Shown in pieces: positions 46,023 to 56,827 of a stretch of DNA of 64,000 nt. The position numbers were made by a program, and so were the translations under genes. The stretch's first letter is position 1, and the number at the start of each line of letters is the position of its first letter. A model generated the notes under the pieces. The model was not told where the DNA came from and searched no databases. It saw only the letters and a list, made by a program, of their open reading frames with translations. Origin of the DNA: Oidiodendron maius Zn (Eukaryota > Ascomycota > Leotiomycetes > Myxotrichaceae); NCBI GenBank assembly GCA_000827325.1, contig KN832876.1, positions 868,001-932,000 on the forward strand, given 5' to 3'.

Positions 46023-47260
46023 TGTTGCGATGGATGGATATGGAGCCGGAGGAGCTTCTGTGGATGGGAGGTATGATAAGTTACCTGTCCATTAGCTATG
46101 GTCGGTGGATCAGACGCGGTGTTGAAAGAGTCTGCCGCATTCCGACGGCACGTTGCCGCCCCTGAGTTCTGTGAGGCTGGGGATCCGTGAGGCTGCGAGG
46201 CTGACCGTCAGCTGCTTGGAGATGTGAAATCCGCATTTGGACATCGAGACGCCGATCACAGCAGTGACATTCCCGGCACTGGACATTGGAGAAGAGGTTC
46301 CAGCCAAACTCTTTTCAGAGCCTTCTCCGTCCCACTGTGCAGCATTCTTGTGGCCGCTTGGCTCGCAGGATGGGTGTGGGAGTACTGAGCGGTGACGGGC
46401 AAAGTTGATGTCGAGAAGCACCTATCAGGTTTTGTATAAATGGAACATGGAGATCTGGACCTGGCTAAAGCTAAAAGAATCAAGTATGCTTCCAGAAGCT
46501 TCCCGTGTTTATACTGGGCCATAGGATTCCTTGCTGAGCTCTAAATCTGGACTCATAGATATGGGACGGACGTGCGCCGTACGTCGCGTCAATCCCATCC
46601 ATGCCCAAACGATCCATATCTGCCGTCCACGCAGACAGGTAGAGGCTGAGCGCGGCGATGACCTACGAATCTCATTGATGAAATCGATACATGATTAGAA
46701 TTGGCCATGGGGTAGATGCTTCCAGGCCTTTCTTGATAGATCTGGCTCTATCTGTACCAAAGTACCATATGCTTGTTTACTAATCCGACCTCTGCCCGAC
46801 CAATTTGGCTCTGGTAAACATCTGCTCTGCTGCCTTTGTGGAAGGAGAGATTAAGTTGTTCTGCTCGATAGCTGTTCTGGGAAGTGTAGCTGATCTCTAC
46901 AGTGGCCCGGAAGCGCGATGTTAATTTATGTCGACCTTCCAAACTTCGACCCTCCGCCGACGAGTAAAAGACGGCGTATTAACAATACCCCACCTAAAAT
47001 CGGCACTTGATCGACAGGCTTCCCTGTTCATGGGCCACGGTATCTGACAACCGTGCGTGAGTGGATGGAATCGACCTCAAGGACCTGCTCATTTTGGTCC
47101 GGAGTAATGCTTTTATCGAGGCATACATATCTACCTACCTTAATGCGACCCCTACTTCCTTCTTTCTACATTAGCCAGAAGTATAAAAGTATTGGGCTTC
47201 CCCCATGAAACTATTTTTTGGATGTCTTTCTTCTAGTCAAACAATCTTCCTCTTCACAAG
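46023..47260. other. intergenic with promoters of two divergent genes
   Basis: About 1.2 kb. It contains the upstream regions of the SLATT gene (minus) and the acid phosphatase (plus, TATA at 47182-47189). Minus-strand frames at 46110-46522 are not recognisable. Confidence 0.5.
47182..47189 (+). promoter_or_regulatory. TATA box of the acid phosphatase gene
   Basis: TATAAAAG lies 79 bases before the start codon, with a CT-rich stretch (TCTTTCTTCTAG...CTTCCTCTTC) between, as in strongly expressed fungal genes. Confidence 0.65.
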
Positions 47261-48383
47261 ATGTATCTCCAGACCGTTACTGCTATCGCTGTTGCCCTTG
47301 CTGGTACAGCCAATGCCTACCCTCGAGACCCTTCTCTAACATCGAGGGCTTCCTCTATCGTCAAGGGAAAGACATTTGACCGCTTTGTCAGTATATGGTT
47401 GGAGAACACTGACTATAGCAAGGCGGCTGCTGACCGTGTGTTCCTCTTCCTCTTTTAAGTAGTAAGAAAAGATTAATATAAGAATAGCAAACTTGAAATG
47501 GATTGCGAGCCAAGGAATCACACTTACCAACTATAGAGCCATCACACATCCTAGTCAGCCAAACTATATCGCGTCCGCGGGAGGGAGCACGCATGGATTC
47601 ACCTCGGACAATGCTGGAACAATCGATGCTTCTGTGCAAACCATTGTCGATCTGCTCGAGGCTAAAGGGATAAGCTGGGCTGAGTATGAACAGGATATGC
47701 CCAGTTCTGGATATACCGGAAATTACAATAACCCGAAGACTGGTGCGAATGATTATGTCCGCAAGCACAAGTATGTTTTTTTATTTGCGGTGTGAGAAGC
47801 CGAAAGAAGTCGAGCGTGGTTAACCTGGATCTTGCAGCCCACTTATAAGTTACGACTCAATTAACACTGATCCCAGCCGTTTGGACAAGATCAAGAACTT
47901 CACTTTGTTCGAAAGCGATTTGGCTGCCAACGCCCTCCCACAGTGGATGTTCATCACCCCTAACATGAGTCAGTCTTATTGATGTTCAAGAAATTGGGTG
48001 CTAACCTGTGATTAGCCAATGATGGCCATGATACATCTGTTACGACGGCTGGAGCGTGGTCCAAGAGCTTCTTGCAGCCGCTTCTATCCAACTCTAACTT
48101 CTTGGGCAACACTCTTGTTCTTCTTAGTGAGTGCCTTTCATCTAATATTCTGGATCCTGTTGACCTAAGCTTACACTTTTTTCTAGCGTTTGATGAGACT
48201 GAATCATACATCTCGAACAATGATGTGTTCTCCGTCTTGCTCGGCGACGCTGTTCCCACTTCATCCCACGGCACCACTGATGGAACAGAGTATACCCATT
48301 ACAGCATGCTGTCAACAGTGGAAAACAACTGGGATCTCGGTAATTTGGGACAGGGTGATGTGGGAGCCGCTATATTTTTCTAA
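47261..48383 (+). CDS. secreted acid phosphatase (phosphoesterase family)
   Basis: Five exons (47261-47435, 47488-47770, 47838-47968, 48016-48126, 48187-48383) join in frame to 298 aa. An N-terminal signal peptide (about 1-20, ending ANA) is followed by the phosphoesterase family fold of fungal extracellular acid phosphatases. Conserved stretches are FDRFVSIWLENTDY, ITHPSQPNYIAS (the catalytic Thr/Ser region), WAEYEQDMPSSGY, ITPNMTNDGHDTS (metal and phosphate site, rebuilt across an intron), TFDETES and SSHGTTD. The C-terminus NNWDLGNLGQGDVGA is family-typical. The enzyme releases phosphate from phosphomonoesters outside the cell. Four introns of 47-67 nt in such a short gene are normal for the family. 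Confidence 0.9.
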
Positions 48384-49033
48384 GTTTCTTAATATAAGTA
48401 ATGATGATTGGAGAGTCTCTTATCCTTTAGCTCGCCTCATGTCTATATCTTGATTTGGATGGTCCTTGAATGAAGAGATAGGATAAATATGCGCCTACAT
48501 GTAACGAATATTCCTCTTCCAATTTTCTAGTGTCCTCACCACCGCCTCAGAAATCCGTAATCACTTTATAACAGTCGAGAAGTGTAAACTAATTAAGCTT
48601 CAGGGACCACGGCCCGTTCCAGCGGCCCGAGGGGGTAAGTGATATCATAGAGATGCGATATCACGAAAGCAATAGAGGCCTATCTAATATGCCTCCTCGA
48701 TCAAAGTGAGATTATATTCAGCCGACAGCTTTCCATCGCACAATTGGTTAGATGTCTTCTTCTGGGATCTATTGGTAATCCAGCTGAAAGTCTTCATGCA
48801 TGGCGCCCGCCCGAGTATGTAGGGCTGCGGGGTAAAGGGCTGCGCCTCCTCCCCACGCGACTACTTTTTGTCAGCCTCTCTGGGGCGGTGCCTTCGAGAA
48901 TGTTAAATCTTTCTTGTGTTCAGTCCTCTAGAACAATAAGAAACATTCTACCAGTCTAGTCCAAGGTTGACAAGCTATCTCGTATATTGCACTACGATTC
49001 TTGTGCAGGCCCTCAGAGAGCATCCAACCCAGA
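48384..49033. other. intergenic, no gene seen
   Basis: About 650 bases between the phosphatase 3' end and the kinase start. A GTGCAG acceptor-like site just before the assigned kinase ATG (about 49008) leaves open an upstream kinase exon, which I cannot identify. Confidence 0.45.
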
Positions 49034-51136
49034 ATGGGCGACGCTGGCCCTGGCGAGAACAACTGGAGCACTGTCAGCTACCATTTATCGGATGAGCAGC
49101 ATATTGCAAGATGGGAGCAATTGGAAGGACATTGGTCTGGTGAGGGAAAGCACGTAACGAACTGGAGCGGGCACAGGACTGTGCGCATACTGGATAAGGA
49201 TCTGGGCTCTGGGTCTGGCGGTGCAGTGGAACGGGTTAGTTACAAAGCTGTGACTTTAGCCCGGAAACAGTACGAAGCTGAACTGCTCCTCCTATATACA
49301 GGATGCTAACTGCCCTACAGTGTTTCAGCGAAGCCTGGCATAGGACGGACGCTCGAGAATCTTCGCGAAGAAGCGAAGGCAATGGAGAGATTGGTGCATC
49401 GGCACATCCTGAAATTAGTGGGAACATACACCTTTAAAAGAAACCATCTATACTTTTTATTATACCCAGCGGCTGTGTGTGACTTAAACCGATTCCTCAA
49501 GGACATTGACGATCATCAACTGGATAATGTGGCGGACCAGGACGATGCCGTTAAGCGACTTGAATCTCTAGAGCTGAAGTCAATTGGATCGATTAAGGAT
49601 CTCGTGGTCCTACGTACCCCGACTCAGATGTCAGAGAATCCCAGAACCACGACTGCGGCAGGATATCTGCAGCAAATTCTCGGTTGCATGACAGAGGCGC
49701 TAGCGTTTGTTCACAAGCAGGATATCCGGCATGGTGACTTGAAACCACAAAATATCTTGCTCAGCGCTGGGCAAATTTATTTAGCAGATTTTGGGGCAGC
49801 GCGAGATGTTAGAGATTCAGAAAATAGCATCACTAGTGGGAGATATGGCACCCCTTATTGGATGGCTCCCGAAGTCGACGACGGGCTTGATCATCATAGA
49901 TCACTAGCTGATATATGGTCTCTGGGGTGTATCTTCCTCAAGATCATGACGGTACTCTACGGAGAGATGTTGGAGAAGTATGATGAAACGATGAAAGGTA
50001 ATGACTGGAAGAAGATATATGAAATGCTGCCTAACTTCCTCGAGAGGCTAAGAGCGCGAGGCATTGAGGCAGGATTCCAGCATCAGGATGCAGCGAGTTT
50101 CGGCTCGAAACATATAATTGATCTTATTGAGAGAATGCTGGATAGTAATCCGGAGAAGAGACCGTCGGCTACCGAAGTGAACGACATGCTGACAGAGCAC
50201 GGAGGCTTGGATCAAATATATCACCTAGAATGCTGTCATAAGCCCAGTTCAGCTATCACTAAAATAATTAGTGAGCATCCCCATGAATAATAAGATCTCC
50301 ACTAACAACGTTTAGATGAGAAGCTGTGCACCGCACAGCGTCAAAACAAGGCGCTGATTCAAGAGAATGACGAGTTGAAGGCGACAGTCGTGGGAATGCA
50401 AGAAAGCATTCTCTCCCTCAAGACGATAAATGATACATTTGAGACTAGGATTGAAAATGAGCGGAAGTATCTATCAGAGCGGCGGAAAACTTTAGAGGGG
50501 AAATACAACTCTCTCCAGGAGGAATACGCACCTTACCAGGAGAAATACAACTCTCTCCAGAAGAAATATGACCAGGAGGTCAGAGTAAGGGAGGAATTGG
50601 AAGAGAGACTGAGGATACTTGAAAGCAAGCACTGGCACCACCGCTCTCAGAACAGAGGAAGAGGACGCGGCCAAGGCGCCATGCATGCACATCCACGAGA
50701 ATCCGGTCTTGCGAATTCGAACAACTACGGCAATGGTAGCCAGGCAACGGCAATTCGAGTGAACACAGCAACACCGAAAGCACCTCGACGCATGAGTTGG
50801 CTAACCAACAACACAACGCCGAGTCGGCCAGACAGCGCTCGCGAACCAGACAGCAATTCTAGCACACTTACCAGTTCTATCTCTTCTACATTCACACAGA
50901 CATCAACGAATACTAACGACTCATTCAGCTCGACTGGGTCATTTGAATCGGGGAGTGTGTCGCCGAATACTCTGCGAACCATAAAACTGCCCTTTTCAAG
51001 AAGACTTGAGGAACCGCCACCTCAACCAAGATTTGTGAAGGCTGCTTCAAGTTCGAGCGTCAACAAGGAGTCTGTAGCTCATGGAATGCAAGAAACCTGG
51101 GCTAATGTTGCAAGATCTCGTTCGAATTTGGGATGA
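49034..51136 (+). CDS. protein kinase with C-terminal coiled coil and Ser-rich tail
   Basis: Three exons (49034-49269, 49321-50270, 50316-51136) give 668 aa. The kinase domain (about 45-375) has a glycine loop LGSGSGGAV, TLARK with the VAIK-type Lys, RHGDLKPQN (HGD instead of the usual HRD), ADFGAARD (DFG) and GTPYWMAPEV (APE), so the main catalytic residues are present. The first intron (GTACGA...GCTAACTGCCCTACAG) is supported by a perfect branch site. Residues about 396-500 are a coiled coil with a repeated KYNSLQ unit, and the tail to 668 is Ser/Thr/Asn-rich. Similar fungal kinases occur in lineage-expanded, poorly characterised families. The N-terminus may be incomplete. Confidence 0.8.
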
Positions 51137-51730
51137 AATTTCGATATTTCGTGCGAAGTCATATTAGTATAGAGAGGCTAATGTAAGGACTATTGGCGTT
51201 TGAATGAGCTTCAGGGTCGGAAGATTGATATCAAAAGCTATGAAGCGTTATATATAGAGAGGGAACCTCATACTATATCATGCGTCCAGTTGTATGATGC
51301 AGCCGAATATGGGCACAGAACGATCTAATGCCACTCTGCGCGGTCCTTATTCCAGGCCGTGCTCGTGAGATTAGTTTGTGATGGGAGTCGGTTTTGACTT
51401 AATATGTTGCGGACAATGGAGAGATGTTCACTGCGCCCCGAAGGTTATTGAATCAGTATGTCGAATAAGGGAAGTGGAAGTGGAGGAGAGTGAGTAAGGC
51501 AGCGAGTAATATGGCGATAGATTTGAAATGGAAAGATTAAGAGTGGATTAGGTGTCGTTTGAGCAATTAAAGACTAGAGAATCTAGTTTACGATATGTGC
51601 AAATGACCCGCGCAGGCCCCAGACCTGGATTCAATATAGATAGGTTCTATATCTCTAGTCCCCTCTTAACTTTATGTATTGCAACATATCTATAGTATCC
51701 AAGAATGTAGTACTCCTACGATATAGGCCG
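51137..51730. other. convergent intergenic region
   Basis: About 590 bases between the 3' ends of the kinase and the MFS gene. No gene was seen. Confidence 0.5.
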
Positions 51731-53592
51731 TTAAGTACTTCGTGCCGTATTCTCTTCGTCAACAGGTTCATAACGAATCTTACCCTCCGCTTTCTCAGGT
51801 AGACCTCTCATCGTAAATGTCAGGATAATTGCGGTGCCAATCAAGATAATCCAAACAAGATAGCCCCAGAAGATTTGTGACTTGATTCCGATTGCAAAAA
51901 TGCTTGTAAACAGTGCTGGGCTTATGGATCTCAAAGCAGCGATAACCGAGAGAGCAAGCCCATTCAACGTACCCAAGGTGGATTGCGAAGGTGCGATATC
52001 ATTTAGAGCTAATTGTATTGCAGCTGGAGGGGATTGAATTAGTGAACGCTCCTCGAGCGATATAGACACACCTCGGACTTACTGAACGCTATAGCAATTC
52101 CAGTCCCAATCACGGTTGCCACGGGGCCAAATATCCAGAATAGAGCAGTCAAATTTCGTCTGAGAAAGAAGTTGCTCAATGGCGACATCATAAAGAATAT
52201 GGGCCAGAGAATCGCACAGGCCCGTAAGACACCCCCAGTTCCAAATCTCTTTTGCAAAGGAGGGAAGGCAAGCAGAGTCCAGAGCGCCTGAGACAGGCCA
52301 GTTGCGCCCATGAGCATGGAAATTTGAAACGGTGAGAAGCCGTAGCCTCCTAACTGTACGTGTGTGAACCAGAAGACGGGTATGACTATGTTCCATGTCA
52401 GTAGAGCTAGGTCGGAGAGTGAATAGTTCTTACCAGCAGTGTAACCAAAGGCAAGAACCATGACATGGCCATAGAGGTAGATGACTTTGGCCACACCAGG
52501 GAATTTAAGGAGATCCCATATTGACATTGGCCCTTGGTCATATTCTGCGTTTTTGGCTCTCAGTTCTGGGGTCAAAGTCTAGTTCTCATTTAGTAAATTG
52601 AAGAGATGCATAGACGAAGACGGCGTTACTTCTTTAACAAACAGCAGAGTAAGGATTGCCGCACTTGTACTAATTACGCCTGTGGCGATTGTTGGCAGGG
52701 CGTAAGGAAAGATCTTAAATAATTGAATATTGCCGAATACAGTAGGATACTGATCTGCAGGATTTGATAGACCACCTTTCAACGTGAGCATCAAACCTTG
52801 AAAATCTAGGGTGGGTGCGTACCAATGAACGGCCCCAGAAAGAGGCCGACATTACTCGCAAAGGAAAAGTAGCTGAAGGCTCGCGCCTGCGTCCGTTTGG
52901 TAGAGTTCTCTGAGATCATGGTGCGTATCGTGCTGTTGACACAAGTAAGTCATTTTCCGTCGGTAGTTTCAAAAGCTTTCTTACACGACAGATCCGGAGA
53001 AAATGCCTCCCAGACATCTGAAGAAGATCATCTGCCACACGGTTTTACTAAACCCAAACAATGTCGTGGCAATGGAGACCCCGAACAGCGAGAAGACAAG
53101 CACGGGTTTTCGCCCTAGATGATCGGAGGCCTTTCCCCAGTGGATCATGAGAAGCAGCTGGGTAAAGGAAAACAGCGATTCCTATAGATTTGTCAGTCTG
53201 TTTGGTTTGTCTTAATTAAATTTCGTGTTTTAGGAGGAATAATTTACAATCAGGCCCGAATAAAACCCCACGTCCTCCTCTTTCAAGTTTCCAGTTTCCC
53301 AGATCATCTTATTAATAAACGGAAAGATGGTAAAGAAGGCGATCGGCTCGACCAATCTAGCATAGCAGAGAAGAAAAATCTGTGATTTCGGCAGTGGGGT
53401 ATCATCCTCGGCATCATCAAGCTGAGAATCTCGTGGGACCGGAGCTTTTGCTTCTTCTATTCCAGTGTTAGGTTTTACAGCGTTTGATGCCGCGAGCAGT
53501 GGTGTGACCTCGTCTACGGCTGAGCCTGGCCCTTCTAACGACAGGGACGAAGGCATATTCAAGTCATGGAATGAGATGGCCAAAGTTGGCAA
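51731..53592 (-). CDS. MFS transporter, DHA1-like
   Basis: Seven exons (53592-53248, 53181-52985, 52932-52823, 52775-52630, 52578-52434, 52385-52083, 52023-51731) join in frame to 512 aa across introns of 47-66 nt. It is a 12-TM major facilitator of the drug:H+ antiporter type. A polar N-terminus of about 70 residues precedes the first helix (FLLCYARLVEPIAFFTIFPF). MFS motif A is seen as GKASDHLGRKPVLVF, and FRCLGGIFSGSVVTIRTMISE, with a conserved Arg, follows. The two halves are separated by an acidic loop (residues about 255-275). The C-terminus is short and charged. Substrate is unknown. The second Met (53556) is an equally plausible start. Confidence 0.9.
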
Positions 53593-54049
53593 CGTTCAGG
53601 TAAGCCCGGAGCAGTGCAAGTTATAGATAGGTGAGCGACAAAAGCCGTTCTCAGTAAGAAATTAAGTAGGCCCCCACGGAGACGAGTCCCTGCCAGGTTC
53701 GGGTTTAAGGTCGCTACCAAGATGGAATACAAGTTAGTCAGCACACCCTCCAATTTAAACTGGATCTCAAGGAGGAGGTAAGCACAAATACTCTGATTAA
53801 TCCAGTAAGATTTATTTACCGATCCTGGATAGGTATTATCGAGGATGTTAGGGCTTTGGTCATAGTTGTTTCTGAAACCAGGTCACTAGGTATATATAAG
53901 TAACGTAGTACCCGCTACCTCTACTGATTGATATACTTACTCTTTCCCACCGAAATATCCGTCTTCTGCGTCGATTCTTAGGATTGTACCACGCCTCTTG
54001 TACGTTTTCATATCTTCTTCCACAATGCCTCTTGATTGATCACTAACAT
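53593..54049. other. intergenic between two minus-strand genes
   Basis: About 460 bases, the presumed promoter of the MFS gene. A TATATATAAG stretch near 53890 reads on the plus strand but no plus-strand gene follows. Confidence 0.5.
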
Positions 54050-55660
54050 CTAAATCTCAATGGTCTTGGGTCTAAGACTCAGCACACTTTCCTTCCCATC
54101 CTTTACTTTCTTCCCTTTTTTGAAGAGGACTATCAGACCATTCGTGCTTGAACTCTTCTTTGACTTTTGCTCTTTCGACCCAATCACCGATGTCTCCTTT
54201 CTCTTACTTTTCTCGTTCTTCTTGTTCGTCCCTGCCTCTGAGGTAGGGGCTTTACTGGCCGAACTCCCTTGGGCGGGGTCACGCTTCGGTCTAATGGTGG
54301 ACTCACTGCTGACCCTCCTGACGGTCCTGCGACTACGTCCCGAGACAACAGTCTCCACCTCTGTTGCTCTGCCATCTCGAGGCTTGTCACGATTCCGTTC
54401 CTCATTTTGCTTTGCCGCTGCTGGGGTAATAAACTCTCCGTCCACGCTCGTGCCAGTACTCGACGCCTCTGCGTCCGCAATGCCTCGGCGCCAAGTATCT
54501 ATGGAGGTTAACTCTATATCCTGATTGAAGTCAAGCTCCTGAGGCCCTAAGATACGGGGCCCGAAAACGAGGGGTTCTTCTAAACGATTGGATACTCGTT
54601 TGGCTTCGACATCCGCCTGAATTCTTTTGATGATTTTATACCCCCCAAACATGACGACTGTCACGCCCAGAGCGAGGCCGCCTGCTATGAGGAATTGCGG
54701 GCTGGCAAGCAGTGCGAAGACGGCAGGACTTCCTGCTCTCAAGGAAGCGATGATGCTGGGCGACATCTTGGTAAGAAGGCTGGATAACTCGGCCAGTGTC
54801 AGAGCTACGGCAGCCATGGCTTCCGGGTTGGCCTGTAAATTGGACATCATGGCGGAGGCTGAATGTTGAACGCAGTGCGCTTCCATGAGGAGCTGGTCAA
54901 TTCTGGACATCTTTAGTTCGACCTGTTCTCGATTTACCTCATCTGGATCCGCAAGTGAGGTATGGTGAGGAATGGGTCCGTAAGCAAGATTCATATCGAT
55001 GTGTTCCTCCTTGGTGTATAAGTCAGGGACTGAATTGGAGCGTTGTGGCTCGTAGGTGTGGTAAGATGGAGGGAGAGTAGACTGAGTAAGTTGGGCGTCT
55101 GTAGGGCCAAATGGTAGTGATGTGGGAAAATCGGTATGTCGTCGTACCAAGGTGACCTGACTTGGGCCTGCATTCTCCATATATGGGCTTCGGTACTCCA
55201 CACGCCCTTCTTTCGGGCCTCCATCGCCATGGCGACTTGAAGATTTTCGGCTCCTCCTCGATTCAGAAATAACAGAACCTTCATCTATTCGGGACAGATT
55301 GTGCTCTGTTAGCGGAGGTCGCGATGATCTCTCCCCATCTCTGTCCTTCCTGCGTCTGTGACTTCGCCGAGAAGATTTCGAGTGTTTCGAGGATGCTTCG
55401 GATCTGGCCTCGTCCCGGACCAGCCATGTCCTCTGCGTGTTTCTATTCCTAGCTCGTGTCTCATACTCCGCCTGCAAAGCAGCCTTCTTCTCATTATAGG
55501 CATCCTTAGCATCCTTGAAGATGTTGATTAGGTGTTTACCCTGGGATTCGTTAGTGGAAGGAGATTTCTATGCAAGGTTGAGACGGAGAAGAGCGGAACG
55601 TACGGTGCTGATCACCTTCCCGGACTTATTGATAATCGTTACTGTTTCCGTGACATTCAT
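54050..55660 (-). CDS. conserved fungal protein of unknown function, membrane-anchored
   Basis: Two exons (55660-55604, 55540-54050) with a 63-nt intron give 515 aa. I recognise the N-terminal pattern (TVTIINKSGKVIST, then GKHLINIFKDAKDAY and KKAAL) from unnamed proteins of filamentous ascomycetes, but no function is known. After a Ser/Arg-rich stretch with basic clusters (about 55-90) comes a polar region. Residues about 250-315 then form helices ending in a hydrophobic segment (LASPQFLIAGGLALGVTVVMFGGYKIIKRI) that could be one membrane anchor or a hairpin. The C-terminal 150 residues are Lys/Arg/Ser-rich with nuclear-localisation-like basic runs (KKNEKSKRKE). The junction creates STGKHL, matching the family. 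Confidence 0.7.
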
Positions 55661-56827
55661 TATGGCTCGTTGTTTGCGTTGCAGGTGCCGTTCTCGCGGA
55701 TATTGGTTGGTGAAGACCTGCTTCGTTCGACGTGAATTGCGGTGAGAACACGTCCTACGGCTCCCGAGAAAAAGAGCCAGATATGTGTTGCAGTAATATG
55801 TAAATATTTTGCACAAGTACACTTTCTATACTTATACCAGCTGATAACTGCAGTGCAGTCCAGCTGTCAGGCCGAGAGATGGCGGGAGGAAGGTGGGAGA
55901 TTAAATTATCAGGCCGGGACGGGGCGAGGCGTTCTTATCGAAGCTACGGGTCAGTGCTCATGACGGCAGCGGAGTATTTATAACCGGGAAAGAAAATTTG
56001 TACAAATATGTACATCAATGATGTTTAGAGATATCGTGTCACATTGTTTGAGGATCAAAAATACGAAGACTACTGTAGGAGCTGCGTTGGATTTATGGCT
56101 CCACATGTTGCTGAGTTGGCGCCTATGGCCGTAACCGCTCTATTTGAATTTGTACCCGAACACGGAGTCCAGAACCCACTCAGATACGTAAGAATGGCCT
56201 TAGAAACTCGACAAAGATCCCAGCCAACCAGACAGACAGCAGTTTTTGTCAAGTTTGGTCGCCCTCCAAGAAGGCGCTGCTGTGTCTGGTGGCGATTTCT
56301 CGGCCGCGTGTGCAGGACGAATTTCACCGTGGCGCAGTGACCCCGCGAGACCACAACAGCTGAACACAAGAGAAAAATATGGGATCTCGCGTGCTCCTGA
56401 AGAAGATGCTTGAATGGCATTAGAGGGAGGTATTTTATTTACCAACTGACGCCGTTAACTATGGTACACCAACCAGAAACCAAAGCTAACAGTTCCCTGC
56501 GATTCCCATCAGAGTAATATCCTGCATCCATTAACACCCAGAACTGCAATGTACAGACAGCATGCATACTGCAAAGGAGAATTCGCCTCAAGGCCCAAGC
56601 GACGCTCCAGGAGAAGTCAATCAAAAAGACAGAAGCAAAGGCAGCAGGGATGGCACAGAAATGGCAGCAATGCAACACTGCGAGGAACTTGGACTGAAAT
56701 GTTGCAGAAGACTTGAAAGAAAGTTGCATGAAAACCGATTGCTATGCATAAACTGAGAGGGGAGAAAATTTCTTATCGATTGCGAAACGAACGGTATCAT
56801 AGACTCAGGACTGGGGATCAAGACAAT
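55661..56827. other. intergenic, no gene seen
   Basis: About 1.2 kb containing the promoter of the preceding minus-strand gene and the 3' flank of the dynamin-like gene. Open frames on both strands at 56040-56760 overlap one another and resemble nothing known. Confidence 0.5.

Noticed and set aside
49190-49350. Alternative kinase splice using a GTTAGT donor at about 49230
   Set aside because: It would remove the TLARK lysine needed for ATP binding; the 49270-49320 intron has a perfect branch site and keeps it.
54060-54524. 154-codon plus-strand frame
   Set aside because: Antisense shadow of the Lys/Arg/Ser-rich C-terminus of the 54050 gene.
56044-56756. Frames on both strands between the dynamin-like gene and its neighbour
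   Set aside because: Mutually overlapping, no family resemblance, no start or splice support.
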